A stretch of DNA of 64,000 bases, taken from NCBI GenBank assembly GCA_016297325.1, contig JAEDGW010000002.1:3420-67419 (forward strand), in the 5' to 3' direction. Positions 27,190 through 36,936 of this stretch are shown in pieces. Under the pieces are notes generated by a model. That model saw only the letters and a program-made list of their open reading frames with translations, was not told the DNA's origin and did not search any database. The position numbers and the translations under genes were made by a program. The DNA is from Coprococcus sp. (GTDB taxonomy: Bacteria; Bacillota; Clostridia; Lachnospirales; Lachnospiraceae). The first letter of the stretch is position 1, and each line of letters starts with the position of its first letter.

Positions 27190-30100
27190 TCAACTCTCCT
27201 TTCCCGCATCTTCTGCTGTCTGGCCCTCATCACCTGATTCTGTCTTTATCTCCATTCCAAGCTGCGCCGCCCTGACTTTAAGCTTCTCAGCACCGCTCTC
27301 TATATCCCTCAGTGTCTCCTCAGCATCTGCCAGTTTTTCCGCGGCAAGCTCCAGATCATCTCTCATCTTCTGTGTAGCCTTATCACCCCGGTCATCCACT
27401 TTCTTTTGCGCCGTATCATACTTCTTTCTGGCACCGTCATACTTCTTCTTGACCTTTTTTATCTCATCACCCAAACTCTTCATAGCCTTTGATATCTGTT
27501 CTATCTCATCAGACTTCTCATGATAGGCATCCTGCTCTTCGCTGTATATACGGGAATATCTGTTGCCTGAATATTTATCATCAAATGCGCACACACCCTT
27601 AAATCCGCAATACTTACATGCATTCACATCGCCCTGTCTGACAGGATTTATGTCTATCTGTCCCTTAGATATCCCGCCGCCAAGTCTTTCTATGTTCCTT
27701 CTGTTTGCCTCCATCAGATCCATGATGAGTGTCTCCTGAAGCCTCTGGGCAGTCTTTACCGTGGCCATATTTCTATCCATGACTGACACTGTTTTCTGGC
27801 TGTCACTTACTATTCCTGAGTACCTTGATTCGCTTAACAATGCTCTCTCAAACGCGTCCACAACGACATTTCCAAACTGCACGTTCTCTTCAGTCTCAAA
27901 TCCGGATTCCTGCTCGTTGTATCTGACCTTATCTCCAAGTCCAGTGACATCTGCCACAGGATCGGCAAATGTATAATAGAGAAGTCCGCCGACATGGACC
28001 CTGCCAACTACATCCCCATGCTTCTTAAGCCGTCTCTTTTCCAGCTCATATGCTATGGCACCGTATGTCACAAGCTGCATCTGAAGACCTCCAAGCACCT
28101 TGTCTATATCTATTACCTTATCCGAGGATTTGTAATCGACTATCCTGAAATATGCCTCGCCATCACCGCTGTACTCATCTATTCTGTCTATCACACCGTT
28201 AAGGCTCATCGTAAGGCCATTTGAAAGACCAAACACATAATCATCTATTCCATCCTTTGCAGTGTTGAAACGTCTCTCAAAATTGTCCGGATGCATCTCA
28301 CCGCACATTATAAAAGTTCTGAGAGTCCTGGTCGTCCTGACAGCGATATCGGCAAGCAGTTCTCGCATATATCCTGATCTGGAACTGTCCTCAAAGAAAG
28401 CCTGTGCCTCCTCGGCGGCAGAGCTGTCCGCAAACTCCACGGTCTTTTCCATAAGCTCATCATCATCTATGTGCACCCAGTCATTCTCCCTGAATGTCTT
28501 CACGTAATTGAACACCTTCTCCATGGTGCTGTGGAGTATATTTCCCACATTTGCCGCATTGATCTGATAAGTCTCCCGCTCGGTAAGTCCCAGACCATAG
28601 GTCAGGAAATATTTGAACTGGCACTCGGCATATCTCTCAAGTCTTGACACGCTGAGGGCAAGGTTGTCACCGTAGATCATCTTCACCACATCAGCGGGCA
28701 GTTTCATGGCCGAGTTGGTAAATGAACGGCCAGCCGCTATGGCGTCTATCTGCCTGCCACACCCCATATCCAGGAGCATCCTGCTGACAAGCTTCCATGT
28801 ATCATCGCTGTCATCTTTTTCCGATCGATCTATCACATACTTCAGGGCAGAGTTCACCGTCTCAGGGATCTGGGCATCCGCATCATAATCCTGCGTAGCG
28901 ATATCCGGGAATATCCCCCTCACCCTGTCCACAAGGTATGAAGGCTTGGACTCTCTGAAGTCCTCACTCATCTTCCTGTACACGATATATAGCTGATCCG
29001 AAGGCTTGGTCATGATCGTATATATATAGAACTGCTCCGTGTAAGCATTTGTCCTGTCAGAAGGAGCCAGGGTGACTCCGCACTCCTCAAGGCGCTGTCT
29101 ATCCGCCCCTGAAAGTATCTTGCCTTTCTTTGCAGGCTTCGGTATGATTCCTTCATTTACCCCGGTGAAGAATACGACCTTCACATGGTTGAGCCTCGAT
29201 CTGGTCATATCGCCCACAACAACCCTGTCCACAGTTGGCGGAACGATTCCGATCTTCATATCTGTGATTCCTGTATCAAGTATGCCTGCATATTCACGGA
29301 CAGTCAGCTTCTCATCGCCAAGTATAGTCACCATCTTGTCCATGAGGGTGATCATCTTGTCAAATATCTGACCGTAGGCATCACCCTCGTCAAATCTCTC
29401 CTCACCGTACAGCAGCTCCTTGCGCTTTTCCAGCTTGTCCCACACGCCAAGCTCCATGAGGAAATGATATAACGACTCCGTATAAGTGCGCACCGTATTC
29501 TTGGAAGCAGGACTTGTCGGTCTGAACACATCTATATACTCTGTTCCAAATATATCCATGATCTGTGATCTTATGGAATTCATATCTGCCGCATAGGCTG
29601 GATCCTTCTCATCGGTTATCTCCTTCTGCCAGCCCTTAAGGCCTCTGAGATTGCGCTTTAGAGCATAGTTTTCCATGCGTTCCATATCGTCACGGTCAAC
29701 ATCTGTCATACCGGATTTCAAAAGCCTGAACACACTGTCAAATGAGAAATTGTCCGACATGACAGCAAGGAAAGCCCTGACGGTGTCTGAACATGGATCA
29801 CCGGCAAGCGCAGCATTTTCATCTATGAACACAGGTATCCTGTACTCATCCATGGCCTGTCTGTAATAGCCCGCCACATCGCTCAGGTCTCCTGCCACAA
29901 CTGCGATATCTTTATATCTATATCCGTGATTTCTGACGAGATCCCTTATCTTTGAAGCTGTGAACATTGCCTCATTCTTTGCCCTGTCCGTGGATATGAG
30001 CTGTATGTTTTCCGTGATCCCATTTCTTTTTCCATGTGGATATCTGAACAGATTTTTCTCAAGCTCCGCCAGCTCGGAATTTGCCCTGAAACGGTATGGA

Positions 30101-30939
30101 ACCTCGCCGCTGCACATGACCACATTCTCAAGTATATCAACGTGCTCCTCCTGCGCTGCCTTGCACAGATCAATCATAGTTTCCTTTGTAAGTCTGAACA
30201 GCTCATACTCCTTTGGTCTTGCAAGACTTATCTGATCCGGAGCTATGTCAAATACAAATGTGATACTTCTGACATGACCCATCATCTTCCTTATCAGGTT
30301 CATCTGGACAGGTGTGAAACCTGTAAATCCATCAAAATACAGATGGCTGTCCGCAAGGATCTTTGACCTGTCAAGATTGTCCGCCAAGAGCTCAGTGAGC
30401 TGCTCCGCCACTATATAGTTGTCCTGCGAATTGTACTCCTCAAATTTCTCGTATATGAGGCGGACATCGTGAAGCTTTCTGTAAGTCGGAGAATCCTTGT
30501 CCATCAGCTCCATGGCCTGGTCAATGTCAGTTCTGTCAACCGCATACTGGAACAGCTCCGACATCATGGACTTCATCTCATCCACAAATCCAAGCTTGTT
30601 CATATAGCTTCCGTAGACAAGCAGTTCATCCTTCTGCTCCATCAGTATCTTCTTGATGAGCATGCTTTTTCCGAAATCCTCAAGCACTTGTCCGGGATTC
30701 ACCGACAGTTCATCGAACACCCGGTACGCAAGCCGGTTCAGTCCTATGGCATCTATGTTCATGGTTCCATGGCGTGGATGCCTTGTCACTATATCTCTCT
30801 GGGCTTCCATGGTGAACTGCTCCGGCACAACATAAAAATAATTCAACGTATCGCATGCCATGGACTCCCTAATGAGTGTGTCCAGAACATATTCCGTCTT
30901 ACCCGACCCGGCTGCACCGAGCACAAACTGTATCGACAT
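27190..30939 (-). CDS. addB: ATP-dependent helicase/nuclease subunit B with a C-terminal coiled-coil tail
   Basis: Partner of AddA; carries the Chi-recognition helicase-like half and a second nuclease with an iron-sulphur staple. 1249 residues from the ATG at 30939, 8 bases after GAGGAG; a TTG two codons earlier is too close. Seen: N-terminal FVLGAAGSGKTEYVL, FYVVPEQFTMEAQR, YFDGFTGFTPVQ, FFTGVNEGIIP, the Fe-S cysteines in AECQFKYF and CKYCGFKGVC, and nuclease motif FRIVDYKSSDK. After the last Fe-S cysteine come about 120 further residues, Lys/Glu/Asp-rich and heptad-like, which typical AddB (about 1160 residues) does not have. addA follows after four bases. Confidence 0.95.
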   Translation of the reverse strand: MSIQFVLGAAGSGKTEYVLDTLIRESMACDTLNYFYVVPEQFTMEAQRDIVTRHPRHGTMNIDAIGLNRLAYRVFDELSVNPGQVLEDFGKSMLIKKILMEQKDELLVYGSYMNKLGFVDEMKSMMSELFQYAVDRTDIDQAMELMDKDSPTYRKLHDVRLIYEKFEEYNSQDNYIVAEQLTELLADNLDRSKILADSHLYFDGFTGFTPVQMNLIRKMMGHVRSITFVFDIAPDQISLARPKEYELFRLTKETMIDLCKAAQEEHVDILENVVMCSGEVPYRFRANSELAELEKNLFRYPHGKRNGITENIQLISTDRAKNEAMFTASKIRDLVRNHGYRYKDIAVVAGDLSDVAGYYRQAMDEYRIPVFIDENAALAGDPCSDTVRAFLAVMSDNFSFDSVFRLLKSGMTDVDRDDMERMENYALKRNLRGLKGWQKEITDEKDPAYAADMNSIRSQIMDIFGTEYIDVFRPTSPASKNTVRTYTESLYHFLMELGVWDKLEKRKELLYGEERFDEGDAYGQIFDKMITLMDKMVTILGDEKLTVREYAGILDTGITDMKIGIVPPTVDRVVVGDMTRSRLNHVKVVFFTGVNEGIIPKPAKKGKILSGADRQRLEECGVTLAPSDRTNAYTEQFYIYTIMTKPSDQLYIVYRKMSEDFRESKPSYLVDRVRGIFPDIATQDYDADAQIPETVNSALKYVIDRSEKDDSDDTWKLVSRMLLDMGCGRQIDAIAAGRSFTNSAMKLPADVVKMIYGDNLALSVSRLERYAECQFKYFLTYGLGLTERETYQINAANVGNILHSTMEKVFNYVKTFRENDWVHIDDDELMEKTVEFADSSAAEEAQAFFEDSSRSGYMRELLADIAVRTTRTLRTFIMCGEMHPDNFERRFNTAKDGIDDYVFGLSNGLTMSLNGVIDRIDEYSGDGEAYFRIVDYKSSDKVIDIDKVLGGLQMQLVTYGAIAYELEKRRLKKHGDVVGRVHVGGLLYYTFADPVADVTGLGDKVRYNEQESGFETEENVQFGNVVVDAFERALLSESRYSGIVSDSQKTVSVMDRNMATVKTAQRLQETLIMDLMEANRRNIERLGGGISKGQIDINPVRQGDVNACKYCGFKGVCAFDDKYSGNRYSRIYSEEQDAYHEKSDEIEQISKAMKSLGDEIKKVKKKYDGARKKYDTAQKKVDDRGDKATQKMRDDLELAAEKLADAEETLRDIESGAEKLKVRAAQLGMEIKTESGDEGQTAEDAGKES

Positions 30940-31058
30940 ACGCAAATCTCCTCTCTGCTAAACTTCAAATAAAACCGCATAGTTTATCACATACCTAACG
31001 TCATAAAATCTGATGCCCCTGAATAGAATGTATAAATAAAAAGCAGGGAGATCAAACT

Positions 31059-31535
31059 ATGTCATCAACAAAATTAATAGTGTTAAAGTCAAAAGAACTG
31101 ATCTATACAGCAATCCTTCTCGCACTTATCATCGTGTTTGTGATCATAATGATCAACATGTTCAAGGACAAAGATGATGCCAATAGTTCCGGTAAAAGTG
31201 TCCAGACTTCTGCACAGACCGATCCTTCTGACAAAGTCTCCGAGATCCGATATACCCCGGGAACATACACATCACCTCTGGTCCTCGGTGACAACACTTT
31301 ATCTGTGATGGTCACTGTGGACGAAAACTATATCACCGACGTGTCATTCAAACAGGTAGATGAAGCTGTAACAACCATGTACCCACTCCTTGAATCATCA
31401 CTTGAGGACATCAACACACAGCTTCACTACATATCATCCGTAGACGATATCACTCCTTCAGGAGACAACACCTACACCACCAGACTCATAGTCGATTCCA
31501 TAAGAAATGCCCTGACAGATGCAGTTGTCAACTGA
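31059..31535 (+). CDS. small membrane-anchored extracytoplasmic protein, FMN-binding-domain-like
   Basis: 158 residues. An N-terminal uncleaved signal anchor (about 13-34, ELIYTAILLALIIVFVIIMI) is followed by a Ser/Thr/Asp-rich linker and a small domain of about 90 residues: RYTPGTYTSPLVLGDNTL, then VMVTVDENYITDVSFKQ. The rhythm (G-x-Y, a strand, then V-x-V-x-x-x-I-T-D-V) recalls FMN_bind domains of Rnf/Nqr-linked proteins, but I see no Thr attachment motif I can trust, so this is a fold guess. GGGAG lies 8 bases before the ATG. Transcribed alone, divergent from addB, ended by a strong terminator. Confidence 0.72.
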   Translation: MSSTKLIVLKSKELIYTAILLALIIVFVIIMINMFKDKDDANSSGKSVQTSAQTDPSDKVSEIRYTPGTYTSPLVLGDNTLSVMVTVDENYITDVSFKQVDEAVTTMYPLLESSLEDINTQLHYISSVDDITPSGDNTYTTRLIVDSIRNALTDAVVN

Positions 31536-31551
31536 CAAAACTCCTCTATCC

Positions 31552-31610
31552 AAAAAGGACAGATATGTATGTAACGCATTTATAATACATACGTATCTGT
31601 CCTTTTTTTC
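31552..31610. terminator. strong bidirectional terminator
   Basis: 21-bp stem with one mismatch (31552-31572 with 31587-31607), 14-base loop, ending in seven Ts on plus and a five-base T-run on minus. It lies between the converging small membrane protein gene and the hexapeptide-repeat gene. Confidence 0.85.
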
Positions 31611-31668
31611 TGCGCCACTGCAGTATCACGTTTTTCATCCTGCATCAGCCCTGTAAACGCCGCTGATC

Positions 31669-32358
31669 CTAGTGCTTTGGCACCACGTTGTCCTTATCCT
31701 TGAAAATGCTCTCAGCAGGCACATATCCTCTCACTCTTGACACAGGATATATGTTGCTGTGGCATCCTATGACCGTTCCCGGATTCAGCACACTGTTGCA
31801 TCCAACTTCAACATTGTCGCCAAGCATAGCACCGAATTTCTTAAGTCCCGTTGCAATGTCAAATGTCTTTCCGCATGACATTCCTTTCACATGAACAAGA
31901 GTCTTGTCCGACTTAACATTTGATGTGATGCTGCCAGCTCCCATATGGGACTTGAATCCCAGGATCGAATCTCCAACATAGTTGTAATGTGGAACCTGCA
32001 CATTGTTGAATATGATGACATTCTTAAGCTCTGTGGAATTACCGATCACACAGTTCTCGCCCACCAGGACGCTGCCTCTGATGAACGCACCAGGGCGCAC
32101 CTCAGTACCTGCGCATATGACTGTCGGACCAAGTATGGTTGCTGTAGGATATACCTTGCAGCTCTTGTGGATCCACACATTCTCATCAACCTCGTTATAT
32201 TCATCCATGTCAAGACTCCTGCCAAGCTCCAGCACAAAATCCTTGATAAGAGGTAGCGCCTCCCATGGATATGTAAGCTTTTCAAGCATTGGCTTTGCCA
32301 TAGTCTGATTCAGAGTGTAAAGTTCCTTTATTGTTACAACTGACTGTATATCTTCCAT
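31669..32358 (-). CDS. left-handed beta-helix (hexapeptide repeat) protein, GlmU C-terminal-domain-like
   Basis: 229 residues from the ATG at 32358, which has AGGAG 7 bases upstream (an ATG five codons earlier overlaps that site). After an N-terminal helical part (about 1-60) come hexapeptide turns: VWIHKSCKVYPTATILGPTVIC, IRGSVLVGENCVIGNSTELKNVII and VEVGCNSVLNPGTVIGCHSNIYP. The series resembles the acetyltransferase half of GlmU-type or sugar-nucleotide enzymes, with no nucleotidyltransferase half. Possible role: acyl transfer onto a sugar nucleotide; the substrate cannot be told. It lies downstream of topB and may be co-transcribed. Confidence 0.85.
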   Translation of the reverse strand: MEDIQSVVTIKELYTLNQTMAKPMLEKLTYPWEALPLIKDFVLELGRSLDMDEYNEVDENVWIHKSCKVYPTATILGPTVICAGTEVRPGAFIRGSVLVGENCVIGNSTELKNVIIFNNVQVPHYNYVGDSILGFKSHMGAGSITSNVKSDKTLVHVKGMSCGKTFDIATGLKKFGAMLGDNVEVGCNSVLNPGTVIGCHSNIYPVSRVRGYVPAESIFKDKDNVVPKH

Positions 32359-32453
32359 AATAATTCTCCTCATATAAATTTGATAGTAACCTTGAGTTAC
32401 ACCTCACGCACTTTCACTTACTATGTTATACACCTTTATTTCATTATGCGCAA

Positions 32454-34484
32454 TTATTGCGGATCCGTTTTCACCGCCTTCGCTTCTGACTTTGTGTCCT
32501 TTTTCGGTGAACCGCTTTTTGTGTAGAAAACCTTCGTCCTGTCAAACACACCGGTTATCCCGTTCTGGTTCTGTATCTGCTTCACAAGATTCGTGTACTT
32601 CGTGACAAATGTGGTCATCTTGTCCGTATATTCCTGCCTGGATATCTGTCCCTCAGCCACACCTTCAAGCCCCTTCTCCCAGCTCGCCGTGAGATCAGCT
32701 CTTAAAAGGCCATTGATAGAATAATACACTATGTCATATATTATCTCACCCAGAAATGTCGGTGTAACTATCTGCGTCTTCTTGTTCAGCGATATGTATT
32801 TGTTCTTCTCAAGCTTCGTGATAATTCCGTCCCTGGTGGCACTCGTTCCGATTCCGGCACCCTTGATCTGCTCTCTGAGCGCCTCATCCTCGATGAACTG
32901 TCCCGCATTCTCCATTGTCAGGATCAGCGAACCTGAGTTGTATCTCTTAGGAGGTGATGTCTCGCCCTCCTTTATGTCTATATTCTGTACCTCAAGCTTA
33001 TCACCTTTTCTTATCTTCGCCAGCCTCTCAATGAACTCTCTGCTGTACTTTGGCTCGTCCTTCTTCTTGGAGAAACTGTTTGCGGCAACTTTCAGATACC
33101 CCTCACTTATGAGATACTTGAAATTGGCAAATAACTTCTCGCCATTCTTTGAGAGTGTCATGGCCACCTTCTGATACTCAGCAGGTGGGTAGAATATGCT
33201 CAGGAATCTCCTGCATATGATCTCATACACCTTGAGCGCAGTCGGCGCAAGGCTCTTTAATGCGCCAAATCCCTGACCTGTCGGTATGATGGCGTAGTGG
33301 TCGGTGATCTGTTTGTCATTCACATACTTGGTCTTTGCTATGCCCTTATATGTGCCGCTCTCCATCGCCCCCTGTGCAAACTCACGAACCGGCTGGAAAT
33401 TCTTAAGGCCCGATATATTCCTGCCAATCTCCTTTGCCACCGCAGTTGAAAGCACTCTGGCATCGGTTCTCGGATATGTGACAAGCTTCTTCTCGTAGAG
33501 CTCCTGAACTATCTTCAGCGTGTCGGACGGACTTATCTTGAAGAGGGATGAACAGTCATTCTGAAGCTCCGCAAGATTGTACAGCATCGGCGGCTGTTTC
33601 TTCTCCTTCTTGCGCTCTATCGCCTCGATGACAACCTCCGGCTCGCCCACCTTAAGCTCCTCAAGCAGCTTTTCCGCCGCAGCTCTTTCCTTGAATCCGT
33701 TCTCTTTATATAGAAGCGGCGACTCGAAATACTTTGTGCCCTTGACAGCCTTCCACTCAGCGTCAAATGTCTGGCCTTCCTCGCCCACATTTGCCACAAG
33801 CCTGTAGAACGGTGTCTTGACAAACTCTCTTATCTCACGCTCCCTTTTAACGATGATCCCAAGTACACAGGTCATGACACGGCCAACCGCTATGACACAT
33901 CTGTCCATGCCGAGATATCTCTGAACCACATTTGAAAACTTGAGGGACAGTGCCCTTGAGAAGTTGATACCCATGAGATAGTCCTCCTGGGCTCTAAGGT
34001 ACGCCGCATCGCTCAGGCTGTCATACTCTGAGAGCGGCTTTGCCTCTCTGATACCTCTGAGGATCTCTTCCTCCGTCTGGGAATCTATCCACACACGGCG
34101 CTTCTCTTTACCGGTCACATGGGCCATGGAGTCAACCAATCGGTATATATACTCTCCTTCGCGTCCCGAATCCGTTGCGACATAGATACAGCCTATGTCA
34201 TCTCTGTTCAGAAGTCCCGCCACGATGTTGAACTGCTTCTTCGTATCTGGCAGCACCTCGTATTTGTATTCAGTTGGAATAAATGGAATCGTTGTAAGGC
34301 TCCACTTCTTCAAATTCGGATCATAGGCGTCCGGATAGCTCATGGTTATCAAATGTCCCACACACCATGTTACAACCGCTGTGTCAGATTCCAGATAACC
34401 ATTTCCCGCATTGCCCTTCACCCCCAGCACATCCGCAAACTGTCTCGCCACGCTGGGTTTCTCTGCTATATATAAATTCTTCAA
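32454..34484 (-). CDS. topB: DNA topoisomerase III
   Basis: Type IA topoisomerase that relaxes and decatenates DNA through a 5' phosphotyrosine. 676 residues. Seen: N-terminal Toprim LYIAEKPSVARQFADVLG, the acidic Toprim motif TDSGREGEYIYRL, and the active-site Tyr337 in VTYPRTD. AIGTSATRDGIITKLEKNKYI and the LTASWEKGLEGVAEG end are typical of the TopB group. There are no C-terminal zinc fingers. The start is TTG at 34484 with TAGGAG 6 bases upstream; its own promoter lies at 34539-34567. Confidence 0.95.
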   Translation of the reverse strand: MKNLYIAEKPSVARQFADVLGVKGNAGNGYLESDTAVVTWCVGHLITMSYPDAYDPNLKKWSLTTIPFIPTEYKYEVLPDTKKQFNIVAGLLNRDDIGCIYVATDSGREGEYIYRLVDSMAHVTGKEKRRVWIDSQTEEEILRGIREAKPLSEYDSLSDAAYLRAQEDYLMGINFSRALSLKFSNVVQRYLGMDRCVIAVGRVMTCVLGIIVKREREIREFVKTPFYRLVANVGEEGQTFDAEWKAVKGTKYFESPLLYKENGFKERAAAEKLLEELKVGEPEVVIEAIERKKEKKQPPMLYNLAELQNDCSSLFKISPSDTLKIVQELYEKKLVTYPRTDARVLSTAVAKEIGRNISGLKNFQPVREFAQGAMESGTYKGIAKTKYVNDKQITDHYAIIPTGQGFGALKSLAPTALKVYEIICRRFLSIFYPPAEYQKVAMTLSKNGEKLFANFKYLISEGYLKVAANSFSKKKDEPKYSREFIERLAKIRKGDKLEVQNIDIKEGETSPPKRYNSGSLILTMENAGQFIEDEALREQIKGAGIGTSATRDGIITKLEKNKYISLNKKTQIVTPTFLGEIIYDIVYYSINGLLRADLTASWEKGLEGVAEGQISRQEYTDKMTTFVTKYTNLVKQIQNQNGITGVFDRTKVFYTKSGSPKKDTKSEAKAVKTDPQ

Positions 34485-34538
34485 ATTCTGCTCCTATTCT
34501 GATGTCAATTCAGATAATACATCACAACGCATTTTATT

Positions 34539-34567
34539 ATCATATCAAAATATAATAGAAGGGGCAA
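34539..34567 (-). promoter_or_regulatory. topB promoter
   Basis: Minus strand TTGCCC (34562-34567), 17-base spacer, TATGAT (34539-34544), 55 bases before the topB TTG. It begins directly after the glnN terminator. Confidence 0.5.
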
Positions 34568-34568
34568 G

Positions 34569-34608
34569 TAAAAAAGCACCCCACCTGCGACATGCGCAGG
34601 CAGAGTGC
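34569..34608 (-). terminator. rho-independent terminator after glnN
   Basis: On the minus strand a GC-rich hairpin (34576-34608; inner stem CCTGCG/CGCAGG, outer GCAC/GTGC) is followed by TTTTTTAC. It lies 53 bases past the glnN stop. Confidence 0.8.
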
Positions 34609-34661
34609 CCTTAAGCAATTTTATATAGAATTTAGAAGGTATTTGAAAATCAAACTGTATC

Positions 34662-36770
34662 TTACTGCTCGAACAGAAGCTGCTCATATGTTGGGAATGG
34701 CCAAGCTGTCTTTGGAAGTTCCTTCTCAAGCTCATCAGCAGGCTTTCTCACTGAGTCAAATGCTGCAAATACTGTGTTGTGGAAGTACTTAGCCCAGGCC
34801 TCTGTATCTCCCTCATAATCTGCTGCCTTTGCAACCAGCTCCTCAAGGGCTACTGTAGCGCTCTTGAGCTCTGTGAGCTTCTCTGAGATGGTGTTCAGAA
34901 GTGATACCTGAACTGTAGGATCAATTCCGAGAGCCTTAATCTCTGCAGCACCCTTTGCAAGCTCTGCCTGATATTCCATAACGGCTGGGATGATCTCCTC
35001 ATTTGACATCTCGATCATGGTGAGTGCCTCGATGTTGATCTTCTTTGCATAGTTCTCAAGCATTACATCAGCTCTCGCCTCAAGCTCTGCCTTGTTCATG
35101 ACGCCAAGTCCCTCGAAGATCTTGACGCTCTTGTCTGCTGCAAGATAAGGAACAGCGTCAACCATGCACTTGATATTTGGAAGGCCACGCTTTGCTGCCT
35201 CCTCAACCCACTCATCTGAGTAGCCGTTGCCGTTGAAGATGATTCTCTGATGTGCTGTGAGTTCTCTTCTGATGAGTGCCTTGCAGGCTGTCTCGAAGTC
35301 TTCTGCGCCCTCAAGCTCATCTGTCATCTTCTTGATCTGATCTGCAACTATTGTATTTAATACCATCATTGGGAATGCGATGGACTGTGTTGAACCAACC
35401 ATTCTGAACTCGAACTTGTTACCTGTGAATGCAAATGGTGATGTTCTGTTTCTATCTGTGGCATCCATTGTAAATGTAGGAAGTGTTGATGCACCTGATA
35501 CATATGTCTTGCCCTTTGGCGACTCTGTTGCCTCGCCCTTCTCGATGATCTGCTCAACGATCGACTGAAGCTGCTCTCCAAGGAATGCTGAGATGATTGC
35601 TGGAGGTGCCTCATTAGCTCCCAGTCTGTGATCATTTCCTGCTGATGAAGCGGAAAGTCTCAGAAGCTCTGCATTGTTATCTACTGCTGCCAGAACTGCT
35701 GCAAGGAAGAACTGGAACTGAAGATTTGTCTCAGGATGCTTGCCTGGATCGATGAGGTTCTCGCCCTCGTCTGTTGAGATCGACCAGTTGTTGTGCTTAC
35801 CTGAACCATTTACACCGGCAAATGGCTTCTCATGGAGTACACACTCAAGGTCATGCTTTGCTGCGATCTTCTTCATGGTTGCCATAACCAGATGGTTCTG
35901 ATCTGTGGCGATGTTGGTTGTTGAGAAGATTGGTGCAAGCTCATGCTGTGCAGGAGCAACCTCGTTGTGCTGTGTCTTTGCAAGGATACCGTACTTCCAC
36001 AGCTCCTCGTTCAGCTCTGTCATGTATGATGCGATCTTATCCTTGATCGCTGCGAAATACTGATCGTCAAGCTCCTGTCCCTTTGGAGGCATCGCTCCGA
36101 AAAGTGTACGTCCGCAGAGCTTAAGATCTGTTCTCTTTGCAAATTTCTTCTTGTCGATCAGGAAGTACTCCTGCTCAGGACCAACTGATGAAGTAACTTT
36201 CTTGGCTGTTGTGTTGCCGAACATTGCAAGAGCCTTAAGAGCTTCCTTGCTGATGGCATCCATTGAACGGAGAAGAGGTGTCTTGTAATCAAGTGACTCT
36301 CCTGTATATGATGTGAATGCTGCAGGTATGCAGAGGATACATGTTCCCTCATCTGTTGTCTTTACAAATGCTGGTGATGTACAATCCCATGCTGTATATC
36401 CTCTTGCTGCACATGTCTCACGGAGACCGCCTGAAGGGAATGATGAAGCATCCGGCTCTGACTTGATGAGCTCCTTGCCTGTGAACTGGAGGATAACGCC
36501 GCCGTCACCGACTGTGCTTACGAATGAATCATGCTTCTCTGCTGTTGTCTCTGTAAGTGGCTGGAACCAATGTGTATAATGTGTTGCGCCAAGCTCCATT
36601 GCCCATTCCTTCATGGCTGCTGCAACTGAATCTGCGATTGATGTATCGAGAGGCTCGCCCTTGTCAATAGTCGCCTTGAGTGACTTGTAAACTGCCTTTG
36701 GAAGTCTCTCTCTCATGACCTGATCTGAGAATACGTGTGAGCCAAATACGGCCGAAATTTTGTTCATCAT
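34662..36770 (-). CDS. glnN: glutamine synthetase type III
   Basis: Makes glutamine from glutamate, ammonia and ATP; GSIII forms a double-ring dodecamer. 702 residues is right for GSIII (about 700-730) and too long for GSI. Seen: GSVF-type start FGSHVFSD, THYTHWFQPLTETTAEKHDSF, GPEQEYFLID (metal Glu), the HNEVAPAQHELAPIF loop, KPFAGVNGSGKHNNWS (ATP/Glu site), NDHRLGANEAPPAI, and NRTSPFAFTGNKFEFR. The first of two adjacent ATGs (36770) has AGGAG 8 bases upstream. A terminator-like hairpin ends only 58 bases before the start. Confidence 0.96.
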   Translation of the reverse strand: MMNKISAVFGSHVFSDQVMRERLPKAVYKSLKATIDKGEPLDTSIADSVAAAMKEWAMELGATHYTHWFQPLTETTAEKHDSFVSTVGDGGVILQFTGKELIKSEPDASSFPSGGLRETCAARGYTAWDCTSPAFVKTTDEGTCILCIPAAFTSYTGESLDYKTPLLRSMDAISKEALKALAMFGNTTAKKVTSSVGPEQEYFLIDKKKFAKRTDLKLCGRTLFGAMPPKGQELDDQYFAAIKDKIASYMTELNEELWKYGILAKTQHNEVAPAQHELAPIFSTTNIATDQNHLVMATMKKIAAKHDLECVLHEKPFAGVNGSGKHNNWSISTDEGENLIDPGKHPETNLQFQFFLAAVLAAVDNNAELLRLSASSAGNDHRLGANEAPPAIISAFLGEQLQSIVEQIIEKGEATESPKGKTYVSGASTLPTFTMDATDRNRTSPFAFTGNKFEFRMVGSTQSIAFPMMVLNTIVADQIKKMTDELEGAEDFETACKALIRRELTAHQRIIFNGNGYSDEWVEEAAKRGLPNIKCMVDAVPYLAADKSVKIFEGLGVMNKAELEARADVMLENYAKKINIEALTMIEMSNEEIIPAVMEYQAELAKGAAEIKALGIDPTVQVSLLNTISEKLTELKSATVALEELVAKAADYEGDTEAWAKYFHNTVFAAFDSVRKPADELEKELPKTAWPFPTYEQLLFEQ

Positions 36771-36821
36771 AATTACTACTCCTTTTCTTGATTAAAAATG
36801 AATCCTTGACGTATCCTCAAA

Positions 36822-36858
36822 AAAAGAGAAAGGTGTCCTCCTTTTTGAGAACACCTTT
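36822..36858 (-). terminator. terminator (or attenuator) between the YARHG gene and glnN
   Basis: 12-base arms with a mismatch (36829-36840 with 36847-36858), 6-base loop, followed on minus by CTCTTTTTTT. It ends the upstream YARHG gene. It is also so close to glnN that transcripts starting before it would need readthrough to express glutamine synthetase. Confidence 0.75.
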
Positions 36859-36936
36859 GTCCATTTCTTATCATTTAATTGTTAAATATAAAATACTCCA
36901 AATATTTCTAAAAATCAACCCCTAAATTTAATTTTT

